Below, piece by piece: positions 6,630 through 12,282 of a stretch of 12,282 bases of DNA. Origin of the DNA: Chitinophagaceae bacterium. Its GTDB lineage: Bacteria; Bacteroidota; Bacteroidia; Chitinophagales; Chitinophagaceae. Made by a program: the position numbers and the translations under genes. Location: NCBI GenBank assembly GCA_020846105.1, contig JADLEN010000162.1, positions 1 through 12,282 on the forward strand, given 5' to 3'. The notes under the pieces are model-generated. The model did not search any database. It was given only the letters and a program-made list of their open reading frames with translations, and was not told the DNA's origin. Numbering within the stretch: position 1 is the first letter of the stretch; every line of letters begins with the position of its first letter.

Positions 6630-7009
6630 GCTATCAAATGATAATTGCCAACTATACTACGGGATTTGACAGGCATTAAATGATGATTGACAGCTATGCA
6701 ATGGTCATTGTCACCAATAATATCATTTTTGACAATTATCTAATGGCTATTGACACGCAACATATCATTTTTGCCAACGATACAATGGTCATTGTCACCA
6801 AATAAATGGTCTTCGACATTTGTCAAAGGCTATCGCATAGTTGTCAATTATCATTTGATAGGTGGCAATAGCCATTGTATCGTTGGCAATTATCATTTGA
6901 TAGCTGACAATGGTTATAATATAGCTGTCAAAAATAATTTGATACGTGTCAAAAACTGTTGTATCTTTGTCAAAAGCAATATGATTGCTGACAAAATACA
7001 ATTGCTAAC
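6630..7009. repeat. Symmetric array: 9+9 inverted 21-bp units
   Basis: Eighteen 21-bp units lie with no gaps except 2 bp at the centre. Each unit is TGNCAA followed by 15 less conserved bases, roughly T-T-A-N-C-A-T-T-T-G-A-T-A-G-Y. Nine units read on the minus strand, with cores at 6645, 6666, 6687, 6708, 6729, 6750, 6771, 6792 and 6813 on the plus strand as TTGNCA. Nine read on the plus strand, with cores at 6821, 6842, 6863, 6884, 6905, 6926, 6947, 6968 and 6989. The mirror axis is 6819/6820. Seventeen cores fit TGNCAA exactly; the innermost left one is TGTCGA. The core's middle base is T, A or G, never C. The spacers often hold a second near-palindrome, TATCA-TT-TGATA. The units differ too much from each other for a recent tandem expansion. 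The array ends 21 bp before the next gene. Confidence 0.9.
6938..6969 (+). promoter_or_regulatory. Candidate promoter inside the array
   Basis: TTTG (6938-6941), a 20-bp spacer and TATCTTTG (6962-6969) match the Bacteroidota consensus TTTG-N19-21-TAnnTTTG without a mismatch. It would start transcription around 6975, about 55 bases before the ATG at 7031. Both boxes lie in the last units of the 21-bp array, so a protein bound there could control this gene. It is a consensus match only. Confidence 0.5.
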
Positions 7010-7030
7010 GAATATAACAGCACCAAGGCT

Positions 7031-7696
7031 ATGAATCGCAACCAATTTGACAAATATAGCTCCCTCCGCAAGTCGGAAGCCCATCTCCGTGCCAATGCAA
7101 GCGCCCTTGCAGGCTTGCCAATAGTAGGGGCAAAGGCTGCAGCGCTACGCCTACTCATCGAGCGCATAGGCATGCTAGATGCAGAGGCAGACCAAGACAG
7201 TAGAGGCTATGCCATAGACAAAAAACTAAAACGCGACACCCTTGTAGCCACGCTGCTGCGCCTTGCGCGCAATGCCCACGTGCACTATGTGGCCACCGCC
7301 GATGCCGATATGGAAGCCCTTGTGGCCAGCATCAAAGCCCGCACGCTTAGCCGCCTCCGCGATGCCGACCTATACCTTTTTGCCCAAAAAACCCACGAGG
7401 CACTGCTACCCGATGCGCCTGCTATGCCCGGCAGCGCCCCGGCCGACATAGTGCTGCTAGCCAGCCAAATCACCGATTATTACCAAGCCATACACGCGCC
7501 CCGCATCTTGCGGAAGCAGCGCAGCGCGGCTGTGGCAGGCATTATCGTGGCCATGCGCGATGCCGAGGCGGTGTGCCAAGAGATAGAAATATATATGCGC
7601 ACCCTCATAGACAGCAACGAAATGCTGTACCTGCTGTGGCGCTCCAGCCGCAATATAGACCGCACAGGCGTGCGGCAGAAAAAGAAGAAGGAGTAG
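7031..7696 (+). CDS. Helical protein of unknown function next to the 21-bp array
   Basis: A 221-residue protein with no signal peptide and no membrane segment, so probably cytoplasmic. It is rich in Ala, Leu and Arg and appears almost entirely helical. Visible stretches are GAKAAALRLLIERIGMLDAEADQ (a long first helix region), KRDTLVATLLRLARNAHVHYVA (68-88), and a C-terminal half with SQITDYYQAIHAPRIL (145-160) and a helix pair ending in DSNEMLYLLWRSSRNIDRTG. It finishes with a basic tail, VRQKKKKE. From memory the I-x-DYY-x-x-I-x-x-PR and late NxxxY pattern resembles an unnamed Bacteroidota family of similar length; I cannot confirm this. I see no helix-turn-helix or catalytic motif. The GC content is much higher than that of the AT-rich array upstream. 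It is transcribed alone, ending at the terminator at 7717-7752. Confidence 0.8.
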   Translation: MNRNQFDKYSSLRKSEAHLRANASALAGLPIVGAKAAALRLLIERIGMLDAEADQDSRGYAIDKKLKRDTLVATLLRLARNAHVHYVATADADMEALVASIKARTLSRLRDADLYLFAQKTHEALLPDAPAMPGSAPADIVLLASQITDYYQAIHAPRILRKQRSAAVAGIIVAMRDAEAVCQEIEIYMRTLIDSNEMLYLLWRSSRNIDRTGVRQKKKKE

Positions 7697-7716
7697 GGGG
7701 GCGGAAAAACGCATAA

Positions 7717-7752
7717 AAAAAGAGTGGCACAAAATGATGTGCCACTCTTTTT
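7717..7752. terminator. Bidirectional intrinsic terminator
   Basis: A perfect 14-bp stem, AAAAAGAGTGGCAC (7717-7730) and GTGCCACTCTTTTT (7739-7752), encloses an 8-base loop. T runs follow on the plus strand, and the A run at 7715-7720 gives a U tract on the minus strand. It lies 20 bp after the stop of the plus-strand gene and 16 bp after the stop of rfbA, so it can end both convergent transcripts. Confidence 0.9.
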
Positions 7753-7768
7753 ATTTTTATTGGAGGTA

Positions 7769-8635
7769 CTAAATATTGCCAATGAGTTTTTGGAGGTAAA
7801 CGCCGTAGCCGCTTTTGAAAAATTTGCTGGCGAGGGCTTGCATTTCGGCATCGCTTATCCAGCCGTTGCGGTAGGCTATTTCTTCTATACAGCCTATTTT
7901 CATGCCTTGGCGTTTTTCTATTACGTTTATAAATTCGCCTGCTTCCATGAGCGAGTCGAAGGTGCCCGTATCTAGCCATGCGGTGCCGCGGCGCAGCACG
8001 CCTACTTCTAGCTTGTTTTTTTCGAGGTATATTTTGTTTACGTCGGTTATTTCTAGCTCGCCACGGGGCGATGGTTTCATGTCTTTGGCTATGGCCACCA
8101 CATCGTTGTCGTAAAAATAAAGGCCGGGTACAGCGTAGTTCGATTTTGGTTCGCTAGGCTTTTCTTCGATGCTTAGGGCTTTGTAATCTTTGTCAAATTC
8201 TACCACACCATAGCGCTCGGGGTCGTGCACGTGGTAGGCAAATACTACAGCGCCGTCGGGGTTGGTTTTGGTTTTGAGAAAGCTGCCCATGCCTGCTCCG
8301 TAAAAGATGTTGTCGCCCAAGATGAGCGCCACGGGCGAGTTGCCGATAAAGTCGGCACCAAGGATAAAGGCTTGCGCAAGGCCATCGGGGCTAGGCTGCA
8401 CCACATACTCAAAACGGCAGCCGAGCTGGCTACCGTCGCCCAATAGTTTTTTAAAACCAGCTTGGTCTTCGGGCGTGGTGATGATGAGAATCTCACGTAT
8501 GCCAGCCAGCATCAGGGTGCTGAGCGGGTAGTATATCATGGGCTTGTCGTACACGGGCATCAGCTGCTTGCTTACGGCTATTGTAAGTGGGTAAAGGCGT
8601 GTGCCAGAGCCACCTGCTAGTATTATACCTTTCAT
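7769..8635 (-). CDS. rfbA: Glucose-1-phosphate thymidylyltransferase
   Basis: Joins dTTP and glucose-1-phosphate to give dTDP-glucose and pyrophosphate, the first step towards dTDP-rhamnose and related deoxysugars; cytoplasmic. The nucleotide-binding signature [16 protein letters not shown] begins at residue 3, followed by [18 protein letters not shown]. Asp108 in [10 protein letters not shown] and Asp222 in WLDTG are the expected metal ligands, and Lys159 in EEKP contacts the sugar phosphate. The length (288) is typical of RmlA/RfbA. It is the last gene of a minus-strand operon, 14 bp after the membrane-protein gene, and is followed at once by a strong terminator. rfbC and rfbD, which would complete dTDP-rhamnose synthesis, are not in this window. 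Confidence 0.97.
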   Translation of the reverse strand: MKGIILAGGSGTRLYPLTIAVSKQLMPVYDKPMIYYPLSTLMLAGIREILIITTPEDQAGFKKLLGDGSQLGCRFEYVVQPSPDGLAQAFILGADFIGNSPVALILGDNIFYGAGMGSFLKTKTNPDGAVVFAYHVHDPERYGVVEFDKDYKALSIEEKPSEPKSNYAVPGLYFYDNDVVAIAKDMKPSPRGELEITDVNKIYLEKNKLEVGVLRRGTAWLDTGTFDSLMEAGEFINVIEKRQGMKIGCIEEIAYRNGWISDAEMQALASKFFKSGYGVYLQKLIGNI

Positions 8636-8649
8636 AAATTATGCTTGTT

Positions 8650-10137
8650 TTAGTGTTTTTGTTTTGAGAAATATTGTTGCCGTTTGGCTTTCAGCATATC
8701 TTTTATAGAAAACTGCTGCGCTTCTGAGGCGCAAGGATACTCATATATCCATTTTTTACCAAAATAATCTGCCAAACAGATGCGCGGTAGGTCTTGCGTA
8801 TCGGGCTGGGCTTGGCAGCTGAGCGTATGAAAATAGAGCAATTGTGGGCGTGCGCTTATGGGCGGCACAGCTACAATATCGGCTTGCTGCTGCCGGATAT
8901 ATTGGTACCGCTCTTGCGACTGCTGGTTGTAGCGGGCAGCTGTGCCAGACAGTACATCGGTAAGGGCATGCACCGCATTGTTGGGCACCACCACAAATAC
9001 ACAAATAAGGTAAATGAAAGACAAAGTCTTGAAACCGCGGTGCAGCTTGCCTTTCAGCATCCCGAAAAATTCGGCCTGCTCATGCATCATTAGCTGTGTG
9101 GCTAGTAGCATAGCCAATAGTAGGTAGAGAAAAAGTATGTTTTGTACACGGGTTTCGGGGGTGCTGCCACTAAGCCATACCACCAATATTTGTATGGCCA
9201 CAAAGTATAGAATGCTACCAATAAAAATGGTTTTGGCCCTAAAAAAACGAAACCTAGCAAGCTGTGCAGCCCAGCCTTGTAGCCGATGGCCAAATAAAAA
9301 AAGGTACACACATACCATGGGCACTAGTAGCAAGGCCCAATTGCTGAGCCACAAGGCAGCCGAATATATGCCGCCCGAAAAGGCCAATAATGTATTGCCA
9401 GCATAGGGGGTGATGCTGTGGCGGTGCATATTGCCCCCCGAAAAAACAGTAGCGGCTACAGTAGCGGCAAAGGCTATGAGCATTACCCAAAAGCCTTTAG
9501 GTATAGGCATGGCCATCTGCCTTTGGCTGGCATAAAATAGCAGCAGTGGTATAGCAAAAAGCATCATGCCCAGCTCGCTACAACCCACTATTAAGATAGC
9601 GTTGATAGTGGCTATAGCCCATAGCCACCAACGATGTGTGTTTTGGGGCCGAGCCAAAAGCACTGCAAAAACAATAGCCCAAAGCCATAAAGCAGCCGCA
9701 GTGAGGTAGGTAGCCTCTGCACTAAGCCAAAAAGCAAATTCGTGCAAGTTGGGCACAAAAGACAAGAAGCAAAGTAGTAGCAAAGCAAAAAGGAACACGA
9801 TAGTTTTGGTAGCAATATGCTGCCGCAAAAGCAAATAGAGAAAGCTATAAAAGCTAGCTACAAAAAACAGAAACAAGCCAGCCGTAAGCCACTGATAGCC
9901 TGCTATACTGTGCTGCTTGAGGGGGCTTAGAAAAATAAGAAACGTAGACAAAAACCTGCCACCACTATGGCCTATGAGCGCTGTAAATGCCGGAATATAC
10001 CCTTTGTGCTGCAAGAAATAGTTGTAAGAAAAATCGTCGGAGTGGGGCTGGTTATAGGCAAATAAAATGAGCAATAACAGCAGCAGCGTGGCCGCTGCAC
10101 TTATTATTGCCCATTCTATTTTTGTCCAAATTTTCAT
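8650..10137 (-). CDS. Polytopic membrane protein, DUF6056/GT-C-like
   Basis: A 495-residue integral inner-membrane protein with about 10-11 hydrophobic segments, for instance near 8-28, 82-104, 111-128, 143-163, 169-187, 216-233, 262-282, 304-322, 334-350 and 370-386. The first outer loop carries HSDDFSYNYF (32-41); a paired-acid motif in this place is typical of the DUF6056 family and of GT-C-fold glycosyltransferases, which use lipid-linked sugars. Other landmarks are GGRFLSTFLIF (59-69), CSELGMMLFA, and STPETRVQN (325-333) before a late membrane helix. Residues 387-495 form a soluble tail, probably periplasmic. The gene sits 26 bp after rfbB and 14 bp before rfbA, so it is co-transcribed with dTDP-sugar genes. 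A role in transferring or polymerising a surface sugar is inferred; no substrate can be read from the sequence. The family assignment is from memory of the motif. Confidence 0.8.
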   Translation of the reverse strand: MKIWTKIEWAIISAAATLLLLLLILFAYNQPHSDDFSYNYFLQHKGYIPAFTALIGHSGGRFLSTFLIFLSPLKQHSIAGYQWLTAGLFLFFVASFYSFLYLLLRQHIATKTIVFLFALLLLCFLSFVPNLHEFAFWLSAEATYLTAAALWLWAIVFAVLLARPQNTHRWWLWAIATINAILIVGCSELGMMLFAIPLLLFYASQRQMAMPIPKGFWVMLIAFAATVAATVFSGGNMHRHSITPYAGNTLLAFSGGIYSAALWLSNWALLLVPMVCVYLFLFGHRLQGWAAQLARFRFFRAKTIFIGSILYFVAIQILVVWLSGSTPETRVQNILFLYLLLAMLLATQLMMHEQAEFFGMLKGKLHRGFKTLSFIYLICVFVVVPNNAVHALTDVLSGTAARYNQQSQERYQYIRQQQADIVAVPPISARPQLLYFHTLSCQAQPDTQDLPRICLADYFGKKWIYEYPCASEAQQFSIKDMLKAKRQQYFSKQKH

Positions 10138-10163
10138 ACACTAAGGTTGGATGAAGGTTTGGA

Positions 10164-11252
10164 TTAGTGATTGTATTGTGCTTGGTAATATTTTTGGTAG
10201 TTGCCACTAGTAACATTCTTCAGCCACTCCTCGTTGCTCAGGTACCAATCTATGGTTTTGGATAGGCCTTCTTCAAAAGTTACAGAAGGCATCCAGCCTA
10301 GGTCGTTTTTCAGCTTGTTGGCGTCTATGGCATAGCGCTTGTCGTGGCCCGGGCGGTCTTTTACATAAGTAATCAGCGCTTCGGATGTGCCAGCTGCTCT
10401 GCCCAGTTTTTCGTCCATTTGTTTGATGAGTTCTTTCACCAAATCGATATTTTGCCACTCATTGAAGCCGCCAATATTGTAGGTTTCGCCTGCTTGTGCA
10501 TTATGAAAAATATTGTCGATAGCAATGGCATGGTCTAGCACAAAAAGCCAATCGCGGGTGTACTTACCATCGCCATAAATAGGTAGTGGTTTGTTGTTGA
10601 TAATATTAGAAATGCAAAGCGGTATCAGCTTTTCAGGAAAATGGTTGGGGCCATAGTTGTTGCTACAATTAGACAGTACAAAAGGTAGGCCATAAGTATT
10701 GCCATAGGCACGCACCAAATGGTCTGAAGCCGCCTTGGAAGCAGAGTACGGCGATTGAGGGTCGTAAGCGGTAGTTTCGAGAAAGAAGCCTGTTTCGCCA
10801 AGGCTACCATACACTTCGTCGGTAGAAACGTGGTAAAAAAGATTGTTCAATTCTTTTCTATCGGGGTAATGGCCGTGGGTATGAGCGGGGTTTAGGGTCC
10901 AATATTCGCGAGCAAGATTGAGCAAATTGGCAGTGCCCATAACGTTTGTTTGTATAAAAGCGTTGGGGTCTGTAATGCTTCTGTCTACATGGCTTTCGGC
11001 AGCAAGATGGATAATTGCATTGGGTTTGTATTGCTCAAAAACCGCTCTAATAGCAGGTTCGTTGGTGATATCCGCTTTTACAAAAGTGTAATTTGCTTCA
11101 TTTTCTATATCGGTAAGGTTTTCTAAGTTGCCCGCATAAGTAAGGGCATCTAGGTTGATGATGTTGTAATTAGGATATTTTTTTACAAAAAGGCGCACCA
11201 CGTGCGAGCCTATAAAACCAGCACCACCGGTAATAATCAAAGTCTTGTTCAT
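10164..11252 (-). CDS. rfbB: dTDP-glucose 4,6-dehydratase
   Basis: Converts dTDP-glucose to dTDP-4-keto-6-deoxyglucose with tightly bound NAD; cytoplasmic short-chain dehydrogenase of the extended type. With the start at 11252 the protein has 362 residues. The NAD-binding glycine motif TGGAGFIGSH lies at 8-17. The dehydratase triad Thr144-Asp145-Glu146 is in VSTDEVYG, and the Tyr169/Lys173 pair is in PYSASKAASD. NNYGPNHFPEKLIP (198-211) and YGDGKYTRDWLFV (226-238) are family signatures. The frame opens further, to a TTG at 11276, but that TTG lies inside a hairpin stem and adds residues not seen in the family, so the ATG is preferred. There is no clear ribosome site; the hairpin at 11265-11293 ends 12 bp before the ATG. 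First gene of the rfbB-membrane protein-rfbA operon. Confidence 0.97.
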   Translation of the reverse strand: MNKTLIITGGAGFIGSHVVRLFVKKYPNYNIINLDALTYAGNLENLTDIENEANYTFVKADITNEPAIRAVFEQYKPNAIIHLAAESHVDRSITDPNAFIQTNVMGTANLLNLAREYWTLNPAHTHGHYPDRKELNNLFYHVSTDEVYGSLGETGFFLETTAYDPQSPYSASKAASDHLVRAYGNTYGLPFVLSNCSNNYGPNHFPEKLIPLCISNIINNKPLPIYGDGKYTRDWLFVLDHAIAIDNIFHNAQAGETYNIGGFNEWQNIDLVKELIKQMDEKLGRAAGTSEALITYVKDRPGHDKRYAIDANKLKNDLGWMPSVTFEEGLSKTIDWYLSNEEWLKNVTSGNYQKYYQAQYNH

Positions 11253-11264
11253 TGCGCAAAAATA

Positions 11265-11293
11265 ATGCTTACGCAAGACAATTGCGTAAGCAT
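11265..11293 (-). terminator. Hairpin between the peroxidase gene and rfbB
   Basis: A perfect 12-bp stem, ATGCTTACGCAA (11265-11276) and TTGCGTAAGCAT (11282-11293), with a 5-base loop. On the minus strand it is followed by TATTTTTG. It lies 25 bp after the peroxidase stop, so it can serve as its terminator. It also ends 12 bp before the rfbB ATG, and TATTTTTG (11257-11264) fits the TAnnTTTG promoter box, although no good upstream TTTG is present. Termination, an attenuating leader or an operator are all possible. Confidence 0.6.
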
Positions 11294-11318
11294 ATTAAAA
11301 TTAATTAGTAAAATGGTT

Positions 11319-11870
11319 TTATTTGGCCAAGGCAGCTTTAATTTCAGCACCTTCGGGCTTGATGGCTGAGGGGAAAACGGCTATTAATTTACCGTTTTCG
11401 TCTATCAAGAATTTATGAAAATTCCATTTCACCTCGGCATCTTGCACGCCGTTTTGTGCTTTTTGGGTAAGCCATTTATAAATGGCAGCTTGGTCGGCAC
11501 CTTTTACAGATACCTTTGCAGCCATTGGGAAGCTAACGCCAAAATTTTTCTTACAAAAACCTGCAATTTCAGTATTGTTGCCGGGCTCTTGCGCACCAAA
11601 ATTATTGGCGGGGAAACCAACGATTACCAATTTGTCTTTATTGGCTTTGTACAATTTTTCCAAACCCTCGTATTGTGGCGTGTAGCCGCACTCTGAGGCG
11701 GTATTTACAACTAGAATTTTCTTGCCTTTAAATTTCGAAAAATCGATAGTGCCGCCCTCTAGGCCCGGCACTTTAAAGCCATAAATAGTATTGGCGCCAT
11801 CTTTGCCGCCGGCAATTGCTGTGCTCATCATAAGGAAAACGATTAGAATACTGTTGATAATGAATTTCAT
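11319..11870 (-). CDS. Glutathione peroxidase family protein, exported
   Basis: Reduces peroxides through a reactive cysteine; bacterial members mostly draw electrons from thioredoxin rather than glutathione. Residues 1-20 (MKFIINSILIVFLMMSTAIA) are a signal peptide, so the mature protein is probably periplasmic. The thioredoxin-like fold carries the family tetrad: Cys61 in VNTASECGYTPQY, Gln94 in GFPANNFGAQEP, and Trp149-Asn150 in VKWNFHKFL. Cys106 in FCKKNF is placed where the resolving cysteine of the thioredoxin-dependent type is expected. The length of 183, including the signal peptide, is normal. It has its own candidate promoter and diverges from the lipoprotein gene at 11948. Which reductant it uses is inferred. 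Confidence 0.95.
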   Translation of the reverse strand: MKFIINSILIVFLMMSTAIAGGKDGANTIYGFKVPGLEGGTIDFSKFKGKKILVVNTASECGYTPQYEGLEKLYKANKDKLVIVGFPANNFGAQEPGNNTEIAGFCKKNFGVSFPMAAKVSVKGADQAAIYKWLTQKAQNGVQDAEVKWNFHKFLIDENGKLIAVFPSAIKPEGAEIKAALAK

Positions 11871-11888
11871 GATTGTATTTATTTTTCA

Positions 11889-11896
11889 CAAACTTA
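11889..11896 (-). promoter_or_regulatory. Candidate promoter box of the peroxidase gene
   Basis: The minus strand reads TAAGTTTG, an exact TAnnTTTG match, 18 bp upstream of the ATG at 11870. A TTG lies about 22 bp further upstream, slightly farther than the usual spacing. The leader would be about 10-15 bases. Confidence 0.45.
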
Positions 11897-11932
11897 AAGG
11901 ATTTCAAGCTACGGGTATCAACAAACAAATGC

Positions 11933-11940
11933 TAAATTTG
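11933..11940 (+). promoter_or_regulatory. Candidate promoter box of the divergent lipoprotein gene
   Basis: TAAATTTG fits TAnnTTTG exactly and ends 7 bp before the ATG at 11948. If used, the transcript would have almost no leader. The upstream TTTG element is not clear, so this is a weak call. Confidence 0.3.
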
Positions 11941-11947
11941 CGGTTCG

Positions 11948-12282
11948 ATGCAAAAAATAATTTACTCTCGCATTTATGTTTTGTTGGCCATACTCTTATT
12001 AGCATCTTGTGCTAATATAGTGCCGCCCTCTGGTGGCAAAGTGGATAAAAAAGCACCCAAATTATTGAGCATAAAACCAAGCGACTCGCTGCTAAATACA
12101 AGAGTAACGAAGATAGAAATGCGCTTTGACGAATTTGTGACTATAAACGATGCTGCAAAAGAAGTAAAAGTATCACCAATTCTGGCTCAGAATCCCACAC
12201 TTAGTGTGTCTGGCAAGACGGTGACACTTAAAATAGCCGACTCGCTATTAGCGGCCAATACCACTTACAGCATTAGCTTAGG
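11948..12282 (+). CDS. Ig-like (Big_5-type) lipoprotein, 3' part outside the window
   Basis: The first 111 codons of a longer gene; the window end cuts it. A lipoprotein signal ends in LLLASC, with lipidated Cys21. PPSGGKVDKKAPKLLSIKPS (26-45) follows, then an Ig-like domain with KIEMRFDEFV (55-64), EVKVSPILAQNP (72-83), GKTVTLKI (89-96) and LLAANTTYSISLG. This order, a proline/glycine linker after the lipid cysteine, then an F-D-E-F/Y-V strand, a V-S-P strand and a T-T-Y-S-I strand, matches Bacteroidota lipoproteins with a Big_5 (SbsA-type) Ig-like domain. Their role is unknown; they are probably surface or periplasmic. The start is set by the lipoprotein signal. Confidence 0.85.
   Translation, partial: MQKIIYSRIYVLLAILLLASCANIVPPSGGKVDKKAPKLLSIKPSDSLLNTRVTKIEMRFDEFVTINDAAKEVKVSPILAQNPTLSVSGKTVTLKIADSLLAANTTYSISL

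Noticed and set aside
6630..7009. CRISPR array
   Set aside because: The conserved part is only 6 bp, the 15-bp intervals are themselves related to each other, the arms are inverted, and no cas gene is present.
6630..7009. Plasmid replication origin with iterons
   Set aside because: The spacing would fit iterons, but there is no Rep gene, the arms are inverted, and the surroundings are chromosomal-type genes; kept only as an analogy.
6750..7034. 94-residue plus-strand gene overlapping the next start by ATGA
   Set aside because: It uses a TTG start and translates the 21-bp repeat; the second codon position is the most variable, and a minus-strand frame (6795-7001) is open for the same reason.
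7457..7979. Overlapping minus-strand frames across the terminator and the rfbA 3' end
   Set aside because: They are shadows of the helical-protein gene and rfbA and read through a strong bidirectional terminator.
10164..11276. Longer rfbB with a TTG start
   Set aside because: The TTG is inside the hairpin stem and the added residues precede the normal family start MNKTLIITGG.

Overview
The window looks like chromosome from a member of the Bacteroidota, perhaps near Chitinophagales; the exact group is inferred. The evidence is a large surface protein with a gliding/type IX secretion type-B C-terminal domain, lipoproteins of Bacteroidota style, several matches to the Bacteroidota promoter (TTTG, about 20 bp, TAnnTTTG), weak Shine-Dalgarno sites, and palindromic intergenic repeats.

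Layout. 26-925 (-) encodes a pirin with an unusual N-terminal extension. 1191-2788 is an IS110-family insertion sequence with one intact recombinase gene and about 220 bp of non-coding DNA upstream of it, where a bridge RNA could lie. It sits next to REP-like palindromes. 3141-5477 (-) encodes a 778-residue secreted, glycine-rich, PKD-like protein. 5478-7030 is rich in repeats: a MITE/BIME-like inverted pair (5656-5920), two copies of a 110-bp repeat (5711-5820 and 6384-6493) on either side of a small lipoprotein gene (5954-6328), and a symmetric array at 6630-7009. The array has nine 21-bp units in one orientation and nine in the other, each with a TGNCAA core, mirrored about 6819/6820. It runs up to the start of an orphan helical-protein gene (7031-7696, +).

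A bidirectional terminator (7717-7752) separates that gene from a three-gene minus-strand operon: rfbB (10164-11252), a polytopic membrane protein (8650-10137) and rfbA (7769-8635). rfbA makes dTDP-glucose and rfbB makes dTDP-4-keto-6-deoxyglucose from it; the membrane protein between them may act in assembly of a surface glycan. Upstream are a hairpin, an exported glutathione peroxidase (11319-11870, -) and a divergent lipoprotein gene with an Ig-like domain, cut by the window end (11948-12282, +).

The most unusual item is the 9+9 array. Its period equals two turns of B-DNA. The base that varies in its core is the centre of a near-palindrome, and its right edge overlaps a good candidate promoter for the neighbouring gene. 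I know of no named system with this architecture. A binding array, an iteron-like or centromere-like site, or a regulatory leader are possible roles, and none is shown by the sequence alone.
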